DNA of 64,000 nt from Pseudarthrobacter sp. ATCC 49987 (GTDB taxonomy: Bacteria; Actinomycetota; Actinomycetes; Actinomycetales; Micrococcaceae). The notes beneath the pieces were generated by a model. It had not been told where the DNA came from and did no database searches. It saw only the letters and a program-made list of their open reading frames with translations. The translations under genes were made by a program, and so were the position numbers. Numbering within the stretch: position 1 is the first letter of the stretch; each line of letters starts with the position of its first letter. The stretch lies in NCBI RefSeq assembly GCF_009928425.1, contig NZ_JAABNS010000001.1:620001-684000 (forward strand), read 5' to 3'. Shown here piece by piece: positions 50,546 to 59,760 of this stretch.

Positions 50546-51121
50546 ATGCCTACCCCCGCTAAGGGTCCGCGCCTCGGAGGCGGAGCAAGTCACGAGCGTC
50601 TGATGCTCGCGAACCTGTCCGCAGCACTGTTCGAGCACAAGCGGATCACCACCACGGTGACCAAGGCCAAGCGACTGAAGCCCTACGCCGAGCGCCTGGT
50701 GACTTTCGCCAAGCGTGGCGACCTGGCTTCCCGCCGTCGTGTACTCGGCTTGATCAGCGACAAGGGCATCGTCCACGAGCTGTTCACCGACATTGCACAG
50801 GCAGTGGAGAACCGCAATGGCGGCTACACCCGCATCACCAAGATCGGCAACCGCAAGGGCGACAACGCTCCCATGGCTGTCATCGAACTGGTTCTCGAGC
50901 CGGTTTCCGCCAAGCAGGCAGTCGTAGCCGAGGCTACCCAGGCTGCCGCCAAGGCTGCCCCGGCAGCTGAGGAAGCCCCCGCCGAGGCCGAGGTTGTCGA
51001 GACCGAAGCCGCTGCGGCCGAAGAGGCCCCGGCCGCTGAAGCTGCCGGGACTGAAGCAGCAACCGAAGAGGCTCCGGCCGCTGAGGAAGCCGCCGCTGAC
51101 TCCAAGAAGGACGCGAAGTAA
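50546..51121 (+). CDS. rplQ: 50S ribosomal protein L17 with long acidic tail
   Basis: The L17 core (about 120 residues) is seen as [20 protein letters not shown] and [21 protein letters not shown] further 70 residues are almost entirely Ala, Glu and Pro (for example [20 protein letters not shown]), giving 191 in all. L17 borders the exit tunnel. GAGGAGAAA precedes ATG 50546; the spacer from rpoA contains the 10-base palindrome CACCATGGTG framed by GGCTG/CAGCC. It is the last ribosomal gene of the group. Confidence 0.96.
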   Translation: MPTPAKGPRLGGGASHERLMLANLSAALFEHKRITTTVTKAKRLKPYAERLVTFAKRGDLASRRRVLGLISDKGIVHELFTDIAQAVENRNGGYTRITKIGNRKGDNAPMAVIELVLEPVSAKQAVVAEATQAAAKAAPAAEEAPAEAEVVETEAAAAEEAPAAEAAGTEAATEEAPAAEEAAADSKKDAK

Positions 51122-51137
51122 TTCGCTGATTTCTTCG

Positions 51138-51155
51138 CATAGACTTAAGTCTATG
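51138..51155 (+). promoter_or_regulatory. Perfect 18-bp palindrome over the truA start
   Basis: CATAGACTTAAGTCTATG is identical to its reverse complement, and its last three bases are the truA ATG codon. It includes TAGACT, a possible -10. It may be an operator, or an RNA hairpin that hides the start codon. Confidence 0.55.
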
Positions 51156-52043
51156 AACGACCAGGAACCCGCTGCCCCCGTTAGAGGGGGCGGCGGGTTT
51201 TTGCGTATCCGGCTTGATCTCGCGTACGACGGCGGACCCTTCAGCGGGTGGGCCGTCCAGCCCGGCAGGCGGACCGTCCAGGGCGCGCTCGAAGAGGCCA
51301 TCGCGATGCTGATCCGCAGGCCCGTCCGGGTGACCGTCGCCGGGCGGACCGACGCCGGTGTGCACGCCCGCGGCCAGGTGGTCCACATGGACCTCAGCGA
51401 AACGGAGTGGCTGGGCCTCAACCGCGGCGTGGAACTGGATCCGGCCGTGGCGCTGCTCCGCCGCCTCCGCGGGTCCCTCAGCCGGGTGCTGGGGGAGCTG
51501 ACCGGGTCCATCGAGGTCCATCAGGTCCGCATCGCTCCCGAAGGATTCGACGCACGGTTTTCCGCGCTGTGGCGCCGCTACAGCTACCGGATCGCAGACG
51601 GACCCGCCCTCTGGGACCCGCTGGGCCGTACCTCCACGCTGTGGCATCAGGAAGAGCAGGATGTCGGACTGCTCAACGAGGGCGCCTCGGAGCTGCTGGG
51701 GCTTCAGGATTTCCGGTCCTACTGCAAGCCGCGGGAAGGTGCCACCACCATCCGGGAACTGCAGCGCTTCGAGTTTGCCCGCGGTGCGGACGGGGTTCTG
51801 GTGGCCACCGTCCAGGCCGATGCGTTCTGCCACAACATGGTCCGGTCGCTGGTGGGCTCGGCACTGTATGTGGGGGCCGGCATCGAGAAGCCGGGCTGGC
51901 TGTACGAACGGCTGCTGGCCCGCCAGCGGGACGCCAAGTCCGTGCTGGCCGCCCCGCATCCGCTGGTGCTGGAGGAAGTGGCCTATCCCTCGGCCAGCGG
52001 GCTGCTGGCGAGGGCCGAGCTGACGCGCGCGTTGCGCCAGTAG
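51153..52043 (+). CDS. truA: tRNA pseudouridine(38-40) synthase TruA
   Basis: The enzyme converts U38-U40 of tRNA anticodon arms to pseudouridine. Catalytic Asp lies in AGRTDAGVHARGQ; FSALWRRYSYRI, DFRSYCKP and DAFCHNMVRSLVG are family blocks. From ATG 51153 it is 296 residues, with a Gly-rich start (PVRGGGGFLRIRLDLAYDGG). A terminator hairpin overlaps codons 5-16, so a shorter start is plausible, such as TTG 51201 (MRIRLDLAYDGG), which is where family similarity begins. It follows rplQ by 31 bases, but the terminator suggests reduced readthrough. Confidence 0.93.
   Translation: MNDQEPAAPVRGGGGFLRIRLDLAYDGGPFSGWAVQPGRRTVQGALEEAIAMLIRRPVRVTVAGRTDAGVHARGQVVHMDLSETEWLGLNRGVELDPAVALLRRLRGSLSRVLGELTGSIEVHQVRIAPEGFDARFSALWRRYSYRIADGPALWDPLGRTSTLWHQEEQDVGLLNEGASELLGLQDFRSYCKPREGATTIRELQRFEFARGADGVLVATVQADAFCHNMVRSLVGSALYVGAGIEKPGWLYERLLARQRDAKSVLAAPHPLVLEEVAYPSASGLLARAELTRALRQ
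51166..51202 (+). terminator. Intrinsic terminator inside the 5' end of truA
   Basis: AACCCGCTGCCCCC (51166-51179) pairs with GGGGGCGGCGGGTT (51186-51199), with one G-U pair, followed by TTTTT at 51198-51202. It has every feature of a rho-independent terminator for the rpoA-rplQ transcript, yet lies 5 to 16 codons into the assigned truA frame. Confidence 0.8.
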
Positions 52044-52061
52044 GACGGCCCCGGGCCCGGA

Positions 52062-53735
52062 CTAGAAGGCCGGCGGGGCGGCCTCGGCGGGAAGCTCGAG
52101 GGTGAAGGTGCTTCCGCGGCCGGGACGCGTGCTGCAGGAAATCGAGCCGCCGTGCCGCTCCACGATTGCCTTGGTGATGGACAGGCCCAGTCCGGCGCCG
52201 GGAATCGAGCCCTCCCGGACCGCGGGGCTGCGGAAGAACCGGGTGAAGACCCGCTTGGCGTCGGCGGCTGTCATCCCCATCCCGGCATCCTCCACACGAA
52301 GCAGCACGCGGTCGCCCTCGGTGCTGGCGGAGATGTGGACGCTGCCGCCGTCGGGGGAATACTTGATGGCGTTGGACACGAGGTTGTCCAGGGCCTGGCT
52401 GATCCGCAGCGGATCCACATGGGCCCAGAGCGGGTCAGGGAGGTCCATGGAGAGCGAGACCCGGGACGCCTGGGCGTGGGCCTGGGCCGAACCGAGACTG
52501 GCTTCGACCAGGCTGGCCAGATCGGTCCGGCGCGGGTGGACGTGCACCGTCGAATTGGCGGACATCAACAGGTCGGAGACGAGGGCCAGCAGGCGCTCGG
52601 CGTTGCGTTGTGCCACTTCGATCCGTCGCACGGTGGTGGTGGAGAGCGCCGCCGAATCACCAAGGGCCAGGTCCAGGTTGCCGATGATCGAGGTTAACGG
52701 CGTGCGGAATTCATGCGAAACGGTGGATAAGACATCGTCCTTGACGGCCAGGGCATCGACCAGGCCGGTAACCTCGTTGAACACGACGACAGCGCCGCGG
52801 AAGCCGCCGTCGTCGCCCGTCAGCGGACGCGCCCCCGTGGAAACTACCCGGCTGCCCGGGGCCTCGCCAAAGCGCACCAGGTAGTCCGCGAAGGACTCCC
52901 CGGACGAGGCCCGACGAATGGGGCGCCGTTCCAGGGGGAGGGGTGTCTCCTGGTCCTGCCCGGTCAGCAGCAGTTGTGACTCCTCCGCCCCCTGGGCGGA
53001 GCCAGCGGGCGCCGCGGACTCCTCCAGGGCGGACTGCCAGCTGTTGGTCAGCAGGCGGCGGCCTGCCGCGTCGACCGCAACGATGCCGACGTCGACAGTG
53101 TCCAGGATGGTGTTGAGAAGCCGTTCCCGTTCCCGGCTGTCCGCGAGCAGTGCCTGCAGTTCCGCTTCCTTGGCCTCGGTCCGCTGCTGCTCCTGGTGCA
53201 CGCGCAGCCGGGTAAAGCGCAGGGCAACGGACACGGCAAGAGTCATGCCGGACAGGAGCAGGAGGGCGGCGACCCGGTCCGGGGCGGAGGCGGATCCCGT
53301 GGCCAGTAGCCAGGGCAGGCCTGCCAGGAGCGGCCCGAAGGAGCTGATGGACAGGCACGCCGCGGAGGACAACGCGGAGGTGGAGATCCAGGCCACCGGC
53401 AGGATGGACAGCACGCCAACGTCTGGCAGGCCGTCGACGCTGCCGCCTCGGCTGAGTCCGATCGCCAGCAGATCGAGGACCGGGATCACCAGCGGGGCGA
53501 GCGGTCCAAGCCGTTCCCACGGCACCAGGAAACAAGCCAGCACGAGCGCGGCGTGCAGGGCCAAAGCCGAAGCGAACCAAGGCTCGTCGAAGGGCCCGGA
53601 CCAGCTGGCAGGGGAGGCCAGCACAACAGCGGCCATGGCGAAGGTCAGCGGCAGTTGAAACACCAACACCCTCGCCCGTGGTCCCAGGGCCCTGAAGTAG
53701 CCGTCCATCCTTCGGACCAGTCGCTGTTCACTCAC
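52062..53735 (-). CDS. Membrane sensor histidine kinase
   Basis: The protein of about 557 residues has five or six membrane helices (roughly residues 22-175), a short coiled coil, a PAS-like domain (NTILDTVDVGIVAVDAAGRR), HisKA with H341 (TVSHEFRTPLTSIIGNLDLA) and an ATPase domain (DNLVSNAIKYSPDGG; VEDAGMGM; GAGLGLSITKAIVERHGGSI). The start GTG 53735 (MSEQRLVRRMDG) follows GGAAGGAG; ATG 53708 is an alternative. It is divergent from the response regulator at 53949, its likely partner. The ligand is unknown. Confidence 0.93.
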   Translation of the reverse strand: MSEQRLVRRMDGYFRALGPRARVLVFQLPLTFAMAAVVLASPASWSGPFDEPWFASALALHAALVLACFLVPWERLGPLAPLVIPVLDLLAIGLSRGGSVDGLPDVGVLSILPVAWISTSALSSAACLSISSFGPLLAGLPWLLATGSASAPDRVAALLLLSGMTLAVSVALRFTRLRVHQEQQRTEAKEAELQALLADSRERERLLNTILDTVDVGIVAVDAAGRRLLTNSWQSALEESAAPAGSAQGAEESQLLLTGQDQETPLPLERRPIRRASSGESFADYLVRFGEAPGSRVVSTGARPLTGDDGGFRGAVVVFNEVTGLVDALAVKDDVLSTVSHEFRTPLTSIIGNLDLALGDSAALSTTTVRRIEVAQRNAERLLALVSDLLMSANSTVHVHPRRTDLASLVEASLGSAQAHAQASRVSLSMDLPDPLWAHVDPLRISQALDNLVSNAIKYSPDGGSVHISASTEGDRVLLRVEDAGMGMTAADAKRVFTRFFRSPAVREGSIPGAGLGLSITKAIVERHGGSISCSTRPGRGSTFTLELPAEAAPPAF

Positions 53736-53779
53736 TAAAGCCGCGCTCCTTCCGTGCTGCTCCAGTTTTACACCCGCTG

Positions 53780-53801
53780 TCACACAAACTTGACACAAAG
53801 C
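53780..53801 (+). promoter_or_regulatory. 11-bp direct repeat between the two-component genes
   Basis: TCACACAAACT (53780-53790) is followed at once by TGACACAAAGC (53791-53801), matching at 8 of 11 positions. Tandem 11-base half sites are typical of OmpR/PhoB regulators. TTGACA at 53790-53795 may be a -35 in the plus direction. Confidence 0.45.
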
Positions 53802-53948
53802 TTAGTAATGTGGCTTCTGTTACTGCGCCGGAACCGGTTTTTCCCGGCCATCGTGGGTATTCTGACAATGCCGGTGGGGGGCCGCGCGATAGGCACTGCC
53901 GGCGCGTCCGCGTCGGGGCAGGGAGCAGGACCGGATGTGAGGGGGGCC

Positions 53949-54713
53949 ATGACTGACCTTGGAGTCGCTGTCGTCGTAGAGGATGACGAAGACGTTCGAA
54001 ACCTGGTCGAAGCCGTGCTGAGCCAGGCGGGCTTCGAGGTCCATTCGGCCGCCCGCGGGCGCGAAGGGGTGGACGTTGTCCGGCGCCTGGAGGCCGACGT
54101 CGTCACCTTGGATGTGGGCCTGCCCGACATCGACGGCTTCGAAGTCCTCCGCCGGATCCGGCAATTCAGTGATGCCTACGTCGTGATGTTGACAGCCCGT
54201 ACGGACGAACTGGACACCCTGACGGCGCTGCATACCGGGGCCGACGATTTTATGACGAAGCCGTTCCGCCCCCGCGAGCTCCGCGCCCGGGTGGCGGCCA
54301 TGATGCGGCGGCCCCGCCAGGACGCGATCAGCGGGGCACCCGCTCCGGAAGGTGCTGCCGCGGCTGTCCCGGCCCCGCAGGACTCCGTGCTCCGCCACAA
54401 TGGGCTGGCCCTTGACCCGGATGGCCGCACGGTAACGGTCGACGATGTGCCCGCAAGCCTGACCCGCAGCGAGTTCGACTTGTTGCATGCCCTGCTCAAG
54501 GGAGCCGGTGCGGTCCGGTCCAAAACAGACCTGGTCCGGGTGGTGCGGGGCGAGTACTACCGGGCTGACGCATACATCGGCGAATCCGACGAACGGGCTG
54601 TCGAAGTCCACATCGGAAACCTCCGGCGGAAGCTTCGCGAGGATCCGCTCCAGCCGCGCTGGCTCCAGACGATCCGCGGCGTGGGGTACCGGCTCGCTCC
54701 CCGCCGGGACTAG
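53949..54713 (+). CDS. OmpR/PhoB-family response regulator
   Basis: The 254-residue protein has a receiver domain with acidic cluster EDDED (residues 11-15), phospho-acceptor D55 (VTLDVGLPDIDG), and FMTKPFRPREL; after an Ala/Pro-rich linker comes a winged-helix DNA-binding domain (RSEFDLLHALLK; VHIGNLRRKLREDPLQPRW). I start at ATG 53949 because the receiver domain begins there, with AGGGGGG upstream. It is divergent from the histidine kinase. Its TAG overlaps the stop of the Hpt-like gene in CTAG. Confidence 0.94.
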   Translation: MTDLGVAVVVEDDEDVRNLVEAVLSQAGFEVHSAARGREGVDVVRRLEADVVTLDVGLPDIDGFEVLRRIRQFSDAYVVMLTARTDELDTLTALHTGADDFMTKPFRPRELRARVAAMMRRPRQDAISGAPAPEGAAAAVPAPQDSVLRHNGLALDPDGRTVTVDDVPASLTRSEFDLLHALLKGAGAVRSKTDLVRVVRGEYYRADAYIGESDERAVEVHIGNLRRKLREDPLQPRWLQTIRGVGYRLAPRRD

Positions 54714-55132
54714 CTGTCCCAGAGGATGTAGCTGTACTGCAGTTCATCCACGGTGTCGCTGCCGCTCTCGGCAACATTCCCCAGGAGCGAGCTGGCCCGG
54801 TCCATGTCGCCGCCGCGGATGGCAGCCTCAAGTTCTCCGGCGAGCCTGGCGAGTTGTACTCCGCCCACCATGGCCGAGGACGTTTTCAGGCTCAGCACAG
54901 CCTCCAATGACTCCGCCTGGTCCCGGCGTCCCAGCGCCGAGGCAAGGCAGCGGTAGCGCTGCTCCCACATCCTGGCGTAGTCCCTGGCGAAACCTTTGGC
55001 GACGGACGGGCTGTCCAGCTGGGTACCGAGATCCTGGAGCGCCGCCGGGTCAACCAGGGGTGGAGTTGGAGGGTCCTGGGCGGGGAAAGTGCTCGCTGTG
55101 TCGTCGTCGGGCAGGGCTGCTGGAAAGGACAT
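54710..55132 (-). CDS. Degenerate Hpt-domain protein lacking the phospho-histidine
   Basis: The 140-residue protein ends with an Hpt-like helical region. In canonical Hpt domains the pattern is AHTLKGSS; here it reads AVLSLKTSSAMVGG, so the histidine is replaced by Leu80 and the Gly by Thr84, while the rest (LARLAGELEAAIRGGDMDRA) fits. A disordered Pro/Asp-rich head of about 30 residues comes first. It is convergent with the response regulator, overlapping by four bases, and lies 102 bases after the tad locus in the same direction as those genes. It could be a docking protein rather than a phosphotransfer protein. Confidence 0.7.
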   Translation of the reverse strand: MSFPAALPDDDTASTFPAQDPPTPPLVDPAALQDLGTQLDSPSVAKGFARDYARMWEQRYRCLASALGRRDQAESLEAVLSLKTSSAMVGGVQLARLAGELEAAIRGGDMDRASSLLGNVAESGSDTVDELQYSYILWDS

Positions 55133-55234
55133 GTGCCTACGGTACTTTGTGTCGCTGCCATTGTTCCGCGCTCCCGGCATTCCTGCGGAAACCTTGCGGC
55201 ATTCCGGGGGGCCGCCTGGGTGCGGCTGTCGCCG

Positions 55235-56119
55235 TCAATGCCCGCTGAAGGTGTTGATCGCGTTGATGACGGCAGGGCCCAGGATGGCAATGAAGAGCAC
55301 CGGGAAGATAAAGAAGAGCAGCGGGAACAAGATGGTGACGGGCAGCTTCATGGCTTTTTCCTCGGCCCGCTGCCGGCGCTTGACCCGCATGACTTTCGCC
55401 TGGATCCGGAGCACCCGGCTGATCGCAATGCCGTACGTGTCCGCCTGGACCACCGCCTGGACGAAGCTGCGCAGCTCCGGGATGTTCGTCCGTTCGGAGA
55501 GCGCCAGGTACGACTCGCGGCGGCTCCGGCCCACCTGCATGTCCTGGAGCGTCCGGACGAGTTCCTCGGCGAGGGGGCCCTTGCCGTTCTCGCCGGCGCG
55601 TGCCATGGCTCCTTCGAAACCCAGGCCTGCTTCCACGGAGATCAGCATCTGGTCCAGGGTGTTGGCGAGCTCCAGCTGCATGATCTTCTGCCGTTCCTGT
55701 CCCTTGCTGTAGAGCAGGAGGTCCGGCATGAAGTAGCCCAGCAGTACTACAAAGACTCCCACCAGCTTGATGACCGGCGTCGGGCCGCTGGAACTGATGT
55801 AGTAGCCGAGCAGCGCCCCCAACAGTCCCAGCAGGGGTTTGGCCGCCAGGACCCGTCCGAGGGGCAGGGAAGCGGGACGTCCTGCGAGGGACAGCAGCTT
55901 GTCGAGTTTGCGGACATACCCGGCCGGTGTCAGCCGGTAGCCGATCCGCTCCAGCAGCTTGCTCTGAATCTGTTCCGGTTGCCCGGCGGTGTCCGTCCCG
56001 AGCGCCAGCATCGTCCGGACGGCCCGCTGGGACGAGCGGTCGACCGAGAGCAGTGACCACACCAGGTAGCCCAGCGGAACGGAGACCAGCAGCAGGGATA
56101 TCAGCACTACGGAGTTCAC
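55235..56119 (-). CDS. tadC: Tad pilus platform protein TadC
   Basis: The 294-residue protein has a type II secretion F domain: membrane helices near residues 5-25 and 95-130, the soluble F domain (NTLDQMLISVEAGLGFEGAM; VQADTYGIAISRVLRIQ), then two C-terminal helices (ILFPLLFFIFPVLFIAIL). It forms the inner-membrane platform of the Flp pilus with TadB. It begins 7 bases after the tadB stop. Confidence 0.93.
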   Translation of the reverse strand: MNSVVLISLLLVSVPLGYLVWSLLSVDRSSQRAVRTMLALGTDTAGQPEQIQSKLLERIGYRLTPAGYVRKLDKLLSLAGRPASLPLGRVLAAKPLLGLLGALLGYYISSSGPTPVIKLVGVFVVLLGYFMPDLLLYSKGQERQKIMQLELANTLDQMLISVEAGLGFEGAMARAGENGKGPLAEELVRTLQDMQVGRSRRESYLALSERTNIPELRSFVQAVVQADTYGIAISRVLRIQAKVMRVKRRQRAEEKAMKLPVTILFPLLFFIFPVLFIAILGPAVINAINTFSGH

Positions 56120-56126
56120 GGGCGCC

Positions 56127-57062
56127 TCAGAACTTCAGGTCGATGATCTTGCGCATCCACAAGCCGCCGATCGTCATCAGGATGATGGACGCCGCGATCA
56201 TGCCCCAGCCCAGCGGGTGGGTGAACATCACGTTCATGTAGCCGGGGTTGACCAGCATCAGCATGACAACAATCCCGATCGGCATGGCCATGAGGATGTA
56301 GGCGGAGAACTTGCCCTCCGCGGCGAGGGACTTGATGTGGCCCTTGATTTCACTGCGCTCGCGGATGGTTTCGTTGACCTGGTCCAGGACCTCGGCGAGG
56401 TTTCCGCCGACTTCCCGGTTGATCTGGATGGCCTGGGCGATCCAGACGAAGTCCTCGTTCCGCATCCGCTCGGCCGTGTCGTTGAGGGATGACTGCAGGT
56501 CACGTCCCAGGCTGGTTTCGGTGACCACCCGGCGCATCTCTTCCGCCGTCGGGCTCAGCGATTCGGTGGCCGCGGCGTCGATGGCACGCAGGATGCTGTG
56601 CCCGGCACGGAGGCCGCCGGCCAGCAGCTGGAGTGTGTCGCCGAGTTGTAAGTCAAACGAATTCCGGCGCTTGCCGGCCAGAAAGCCGAGCACGAGGTGA
56701 CCCACCAGCGGGGATACCAGGACGAAGAGAACCGCGAGCAGCGGACCGGCCACGACCAGCCCGGCCACAGCTCCCACCAGCGCGCCGGCCAGCACGAGGA
56801 TGAAAAAGTCGGCCTGGCTCATCCGGAGGCCGGCGTTCTCCAGCGCTTCCCGGTTGAAGAGCCGGACCTTGCGTTGCGAGAAGAAACCGTCGACCAGGTG
56901 CACTGCCGAACCGGCGAACCGGGTCAGTTGGGAGTCGGGTTGGTTCTGGACGGGTCTCCGCCGGTCCAGCGGCACGCTGGCGCTGCCTGTGGCCAGCAGC
57001 GCGTAGCCGAGCAGCAGCACCGCCGTGAAGAGCAGCCCGACTCCGAGGGGCAACAGCGTCAT
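56127..57062 (-). CDS. tadB: Tad pilus platform protein TadB
   Basis: The 311-residue protein has the F domain (QLGDTLQLLAGGLRAGHSIL; QAIQINREVGGNLAEVLDQV) and four helices. It begins 7 bases after the tadA stop. With TadC it connects the TadA motor to pilin assembly. It has the same domain order as the partial gene at 63704-64000. Confidence 0.93.
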   Translation of the reverse strand: MTLLPLGVGLLFTAVLLLGYALLATGSASVPLDRRRPVQNQPDSQLTRFAGSAVHLVDGFFSQRKVRLFNREALENAGLRMSQADFFILVLAGALVGAVAGLVVAGPLLAVLFVLVSPLVGHLVLGFLAGKRRNSFDLQLGDTLQLLAGGLRAGHSILRAIDAAATESLSPTAEEMRRVVTETSLGRDLQSSLNDTAERMRNEDFVWIAQAIQINREVGGNLAEVLDQVNETIRERSEIKGHIKSLAAEGKFSAYILMAMPIGIVVMLMLVNPGYMNVMFTHPLGWGMIAASIILMTIGGLWMRKIIDLKF

Positions 57063-57069
57063 CCTCGGC

Positions 57070-58569
57070 TCACACCCTTCCGGCCGCGGTCAGCGGGGCG
57101 GCAAATACGCTGGGGGAGACGTAGATGCCCAGATCCTCGAAGCGGTCAATGAAGCGGGGGCGGATTCCGGTGGGGACCGGTTTGCCGAGGAAGCGGCCGT
57201 GGGCGTCGACGCCGGCCGAGTAGTCGAAGACGAACGCGTCCTGCAGCGTGACGATGTCCCCTTCCATGCCCTGGACCTCGGTGACGTGGGTGATCCGGCG
57301 GGTGCCGTCGCGGAGGCGGGAAATCTGGACGATCAGGTTGACGGCGGAGGCGATCTGTTCCCGGATCGCCCGCAGCGGCAAGTCCATGCCGGCCATCAGC
57401 ACGAGGGTTTCGAGGCGTGCGACGGCGTCGCGCGGCGAGTTCGAGTGGACCGTGGAGAGGGAACCATCGTGGCCGGTGTTCATGGCCTGGAGCATGTCCA
57501 GCGATTCGCCGCCGCGGACCTCACCCACCACGATCCGGTCCGGGCGCATACGCAGCGAGTTGCGCAGCAGTTCACGGATGGTCACTTCGCCCTTGCCTTC
57601 GGTGTTGGGCGGACGGCTTTCGAGCCGGACCACGTGACGCTGCTGGATCTGGAGTTCCACGGCGTCCTCGATGGTGACGATCCGCTCGTCGTCGGGCAGG
57701 AAGGAGGAGAGCACATTAAGCAGCGTCGTCTTGCCGGTGCCGGTGCCGCCGGAGACGATGATGTTCAGCTTCGCCTTGACGCAGGCGTTGAGAAGTTCGG
57801 CCATTTCCGGGGTCAGGGTGCCGAACTCGATGAGGTTCCGGACCGTCAGCGGCACCTTGCTGAACTTTCTGATGGTCAGCGAGGAGCCGCCCACGGCAAG
57901 CGGGGGGATCACGGCGTTGACGCGGGAACCGTCCTCGAGGCGCGCGTCCACGAGCGGCGAGGACTCGTCGATGCGGCGGCCCACCTTGGAGACGATCCGC
58001 TCGATCACTTTGCGCAGGTGGTCTTCGGAGCTGAACCGGGATTCGGTCAGGGTCAGCTTGCCGTGCCGTTCGACATAAATCTGGTCCATGCAGTTGACCA
58101 TGATTTCCGTGACGGCGGGGTCGTCCAGTAGCCGCTGCAGGGGGCCGTAACCGAGAACATCATCGGCTACGTCCTGGACGAGGCGGGAGCGTTCCTCGAC
58201 AGAGAGGGGGACCTGCTCGGCGTCGATGATCCGGATCAGCTCCTCCCTCGCCGAGGTGCGGAGGTCGTCCTCCTTGACGGCGGAGTCGTTGAACCGGCTC
58301 CCCATCCGCTCGAAGAGGGCGGTCGCGGCGCGTTGCTTGAGGGCCGCGAAGACATCGACCGGCTGCTGGGCCTTCGACCGGTACGTCTCCGCCGGTTCGG
58401 CGAAAACCGGCGGAACCGCGACGGCGGCCTTCCGGAGTTCGACGGCGGCGGCACGTGCCGCCGCCGGCTCGGGCCGGGCCGCCGGCTGCGGCGGCGCGGG
58501 GTGCGCGGCAGGTGCGGGGGCCGGGGGCAGTGTGCCCTCGGCGGTGCGGAGCCGTTCGGAGAGCTTCAT
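57070..58569 (-). CDS. tadA: Tad pilus assembly ATPase TadA/CpaF
   Basis: The 499-residue secretion ATPase has a Pro/Ala-rich head, an N-terminal domain ([20 protein letters not shown]), Walker A GGTGTGK (274-280), Walker B-type and Asp-box elements ([12 protein letters not shown]), and the His box [17 protein letters not shown]. It powers pilus extension. Its start abuts the stop of tadZ. Confidence 0.95.
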   Translation of the reverse strand: MKLSERLRTAEGTLPPAPAPAAHPAPPQPAARPEPAAARAAAVELRKAAVAVPPVFAEPAETYRSKAQQPVDVFAALKQRAATALFERMGSRFNDSAVKEDDLRTSAREELIRIIDAEQVPLSVEERSRLVQDVADDVLGYGPLQRLLDDPAVTEIMVNCMDQIYVERHGKLTLTESRFSSEDHLRKVIERIVSKVGRRIDESSPLVDARLEDGSRVNAVIPPLAVGGSSLTIRKFSKVPLTVRNLIEFGTLTPEMAELLNACVKAKLNIIVSGGTGTGKTTLLNVLSSFLPDDERIVTIEDAVELQIQQRHVVRLESRPPNTEGKGEVTIRELLRNSLRMRPDRIVVGEVRGGESLDMLQAMNTGHDGSLSTVHSNSPRDAVARLETLVLMAGMDLPLRAIREQIASAVNLIVQISRLRDGTRRITHVTEVQGMEGDIVTLQDAFVFDYSAGVDAHGRFLGKPVPTGIRPRFIDRFEDLGIYVSPSVFAAPLTAAGRV

Positions 58570-59760
58570 CTAAACCACCACCCGGCGGTGCAGCTTCTTT
58601 TGCGCCGTGGCCCGCCACGCAGGATCGAACCTCGCCACAAGTTGCTTGAGCCCTTTGACGGCAGGGTCCTTGCGGCCATCCTGCAGGACCGGAATGCCGC
58701 GGTTCGTGGAGAACGCCACGGCTTTGGAGCGGGGGATGCTGACATCCACGGGTGCACCGATGGTGGCCTCCACGTCCTGAACGCTAAGCCCGGACTTGGA
58801 ATCGGCCATGTTCAGGACAACATGGCGGGTTTCCGGCAACAGGTCCAGCCGGCGCAGGATTCCGAGGCCCGAGCGGAGCCCCCGGATACTCGGAACGTCC
58901 ATGGCCGTGACCCAGACGACGTCCGTGCACTGCTCCATGGCGGCCAGGCCTACCTCGGGCAGGCCGGGAGCGGTGTCCACCACGACGTACTGGAACTGTT
59001 CCGCGAGTTGCTCGAGGAGCCGGGAGACCTGTTGTGGGGTGATGTCGTCGGCTTCCTCCGGGCTCCGCGGTGCGCAGAGGGCATAGATGTTGCTGGGGTG
59101 GACGGTCAGGAACGCCTTGAGCACCAGGGAGTCGTGGCTGGCGGCGGTCGAGACCGCATCCATGACGGTGTGCTCCGGGTTCAGATAGAGTCCGGAAGCC
59201 ACGTCCCCGAACTGCAGGTCCAGGTCGACAATAACGACGCCCATCGGGGCGACCTTGCCCAGGCCGATGGCGATGTTGGTGGCGATGGTGGTCTTGCCGA
59301 CGCCGCCCTTGGGGGAGAAGACACCGATGACCAGGCCTTTGGGTCCCTCGGCCTGTTGGACGGTTGAGGTCCGGCTCCGGCTTGTGTAGGACTGGCAGGC
59401 CCGCTCCAGCAGCATGCGGATCTGGGCCGGATCCGCGTCCGGGCTGAGGATGTCCCGAATGCCGGCGCGCATGGCGAGCAGGATGAAAGCGGGGTCCGGC
59501 TCGCCGACAAGGATTACGCTGAGCTCCGGCAGCTGCACATCGAACACAGTGGCGAGTCGCAGGGCGTCCTCGACCGGCATGTCCGGCCCCAGGATAAGCA
59601 CCTCGGGACGCTCCTGGTTGAGGTTTGCGAACAGCTCGCCGGGGTCCGACGGGTTGACGAACGCGAAGGTCTGCAGCCCGCCTTGGAGCCCGCCGGCCAG
59701 GGCTTGGCGGACGCGGGAGTCGAAGTCGGTGTTGGGGGTGATCAGGACAAAGCGGCTCAT
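58570..59760 (-). CDS. tadZ: TadZ/CpaE-like MinD/ParA-type ATPase
   Basis: The 396-residue protein has a degenerate receiver-like N-terminal domain (about residues 1-125) and an MinD/ParA ATPase domain with deviant Walker A KGGVGKTT (151-158). TadZ localises the Tad machinery at the membrane. I start at ATG 59760 (MSRFVLITPN), which overlaps the cpaB stop in ATGA; upstream sequence is the end of cpaB. Confidence 0.9.
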   Translation of the reverse strand: MSRFVLITPNTDFDSRVRQALAGGLQGGLQTFAFVNPSDPGELFANLNQERPEVLILGPDMPVEDALRLATVFDVQLPELSVILVGEPDPAFILLAMRAGIRDILSPDADPAQIRMLLERACQSYTSRSRTSTVQQAEGPKGLVIGVFSPKGGVGKTTIATNIAIGLGKVAPMGVVIVDLDLQFGDVASGLYLNPEHTVMDAVSTAASHDSLVLKAFLTVHPSNIYALCAPRSPEEADDITPQQVSRLLEQLAEQFQYVVVDTAPGLPEVGLAAMEQCTDVVWVTAMDVPSIRGLRSGLGILRRLDLLPETRHVVLNMADSKSGLSVQDVEATIGAPVDVSIPRSKAVAFSTNRGIPVLQDGRKDPAVKGLKQLVARFDPAWRATAQKKLHRRVVV

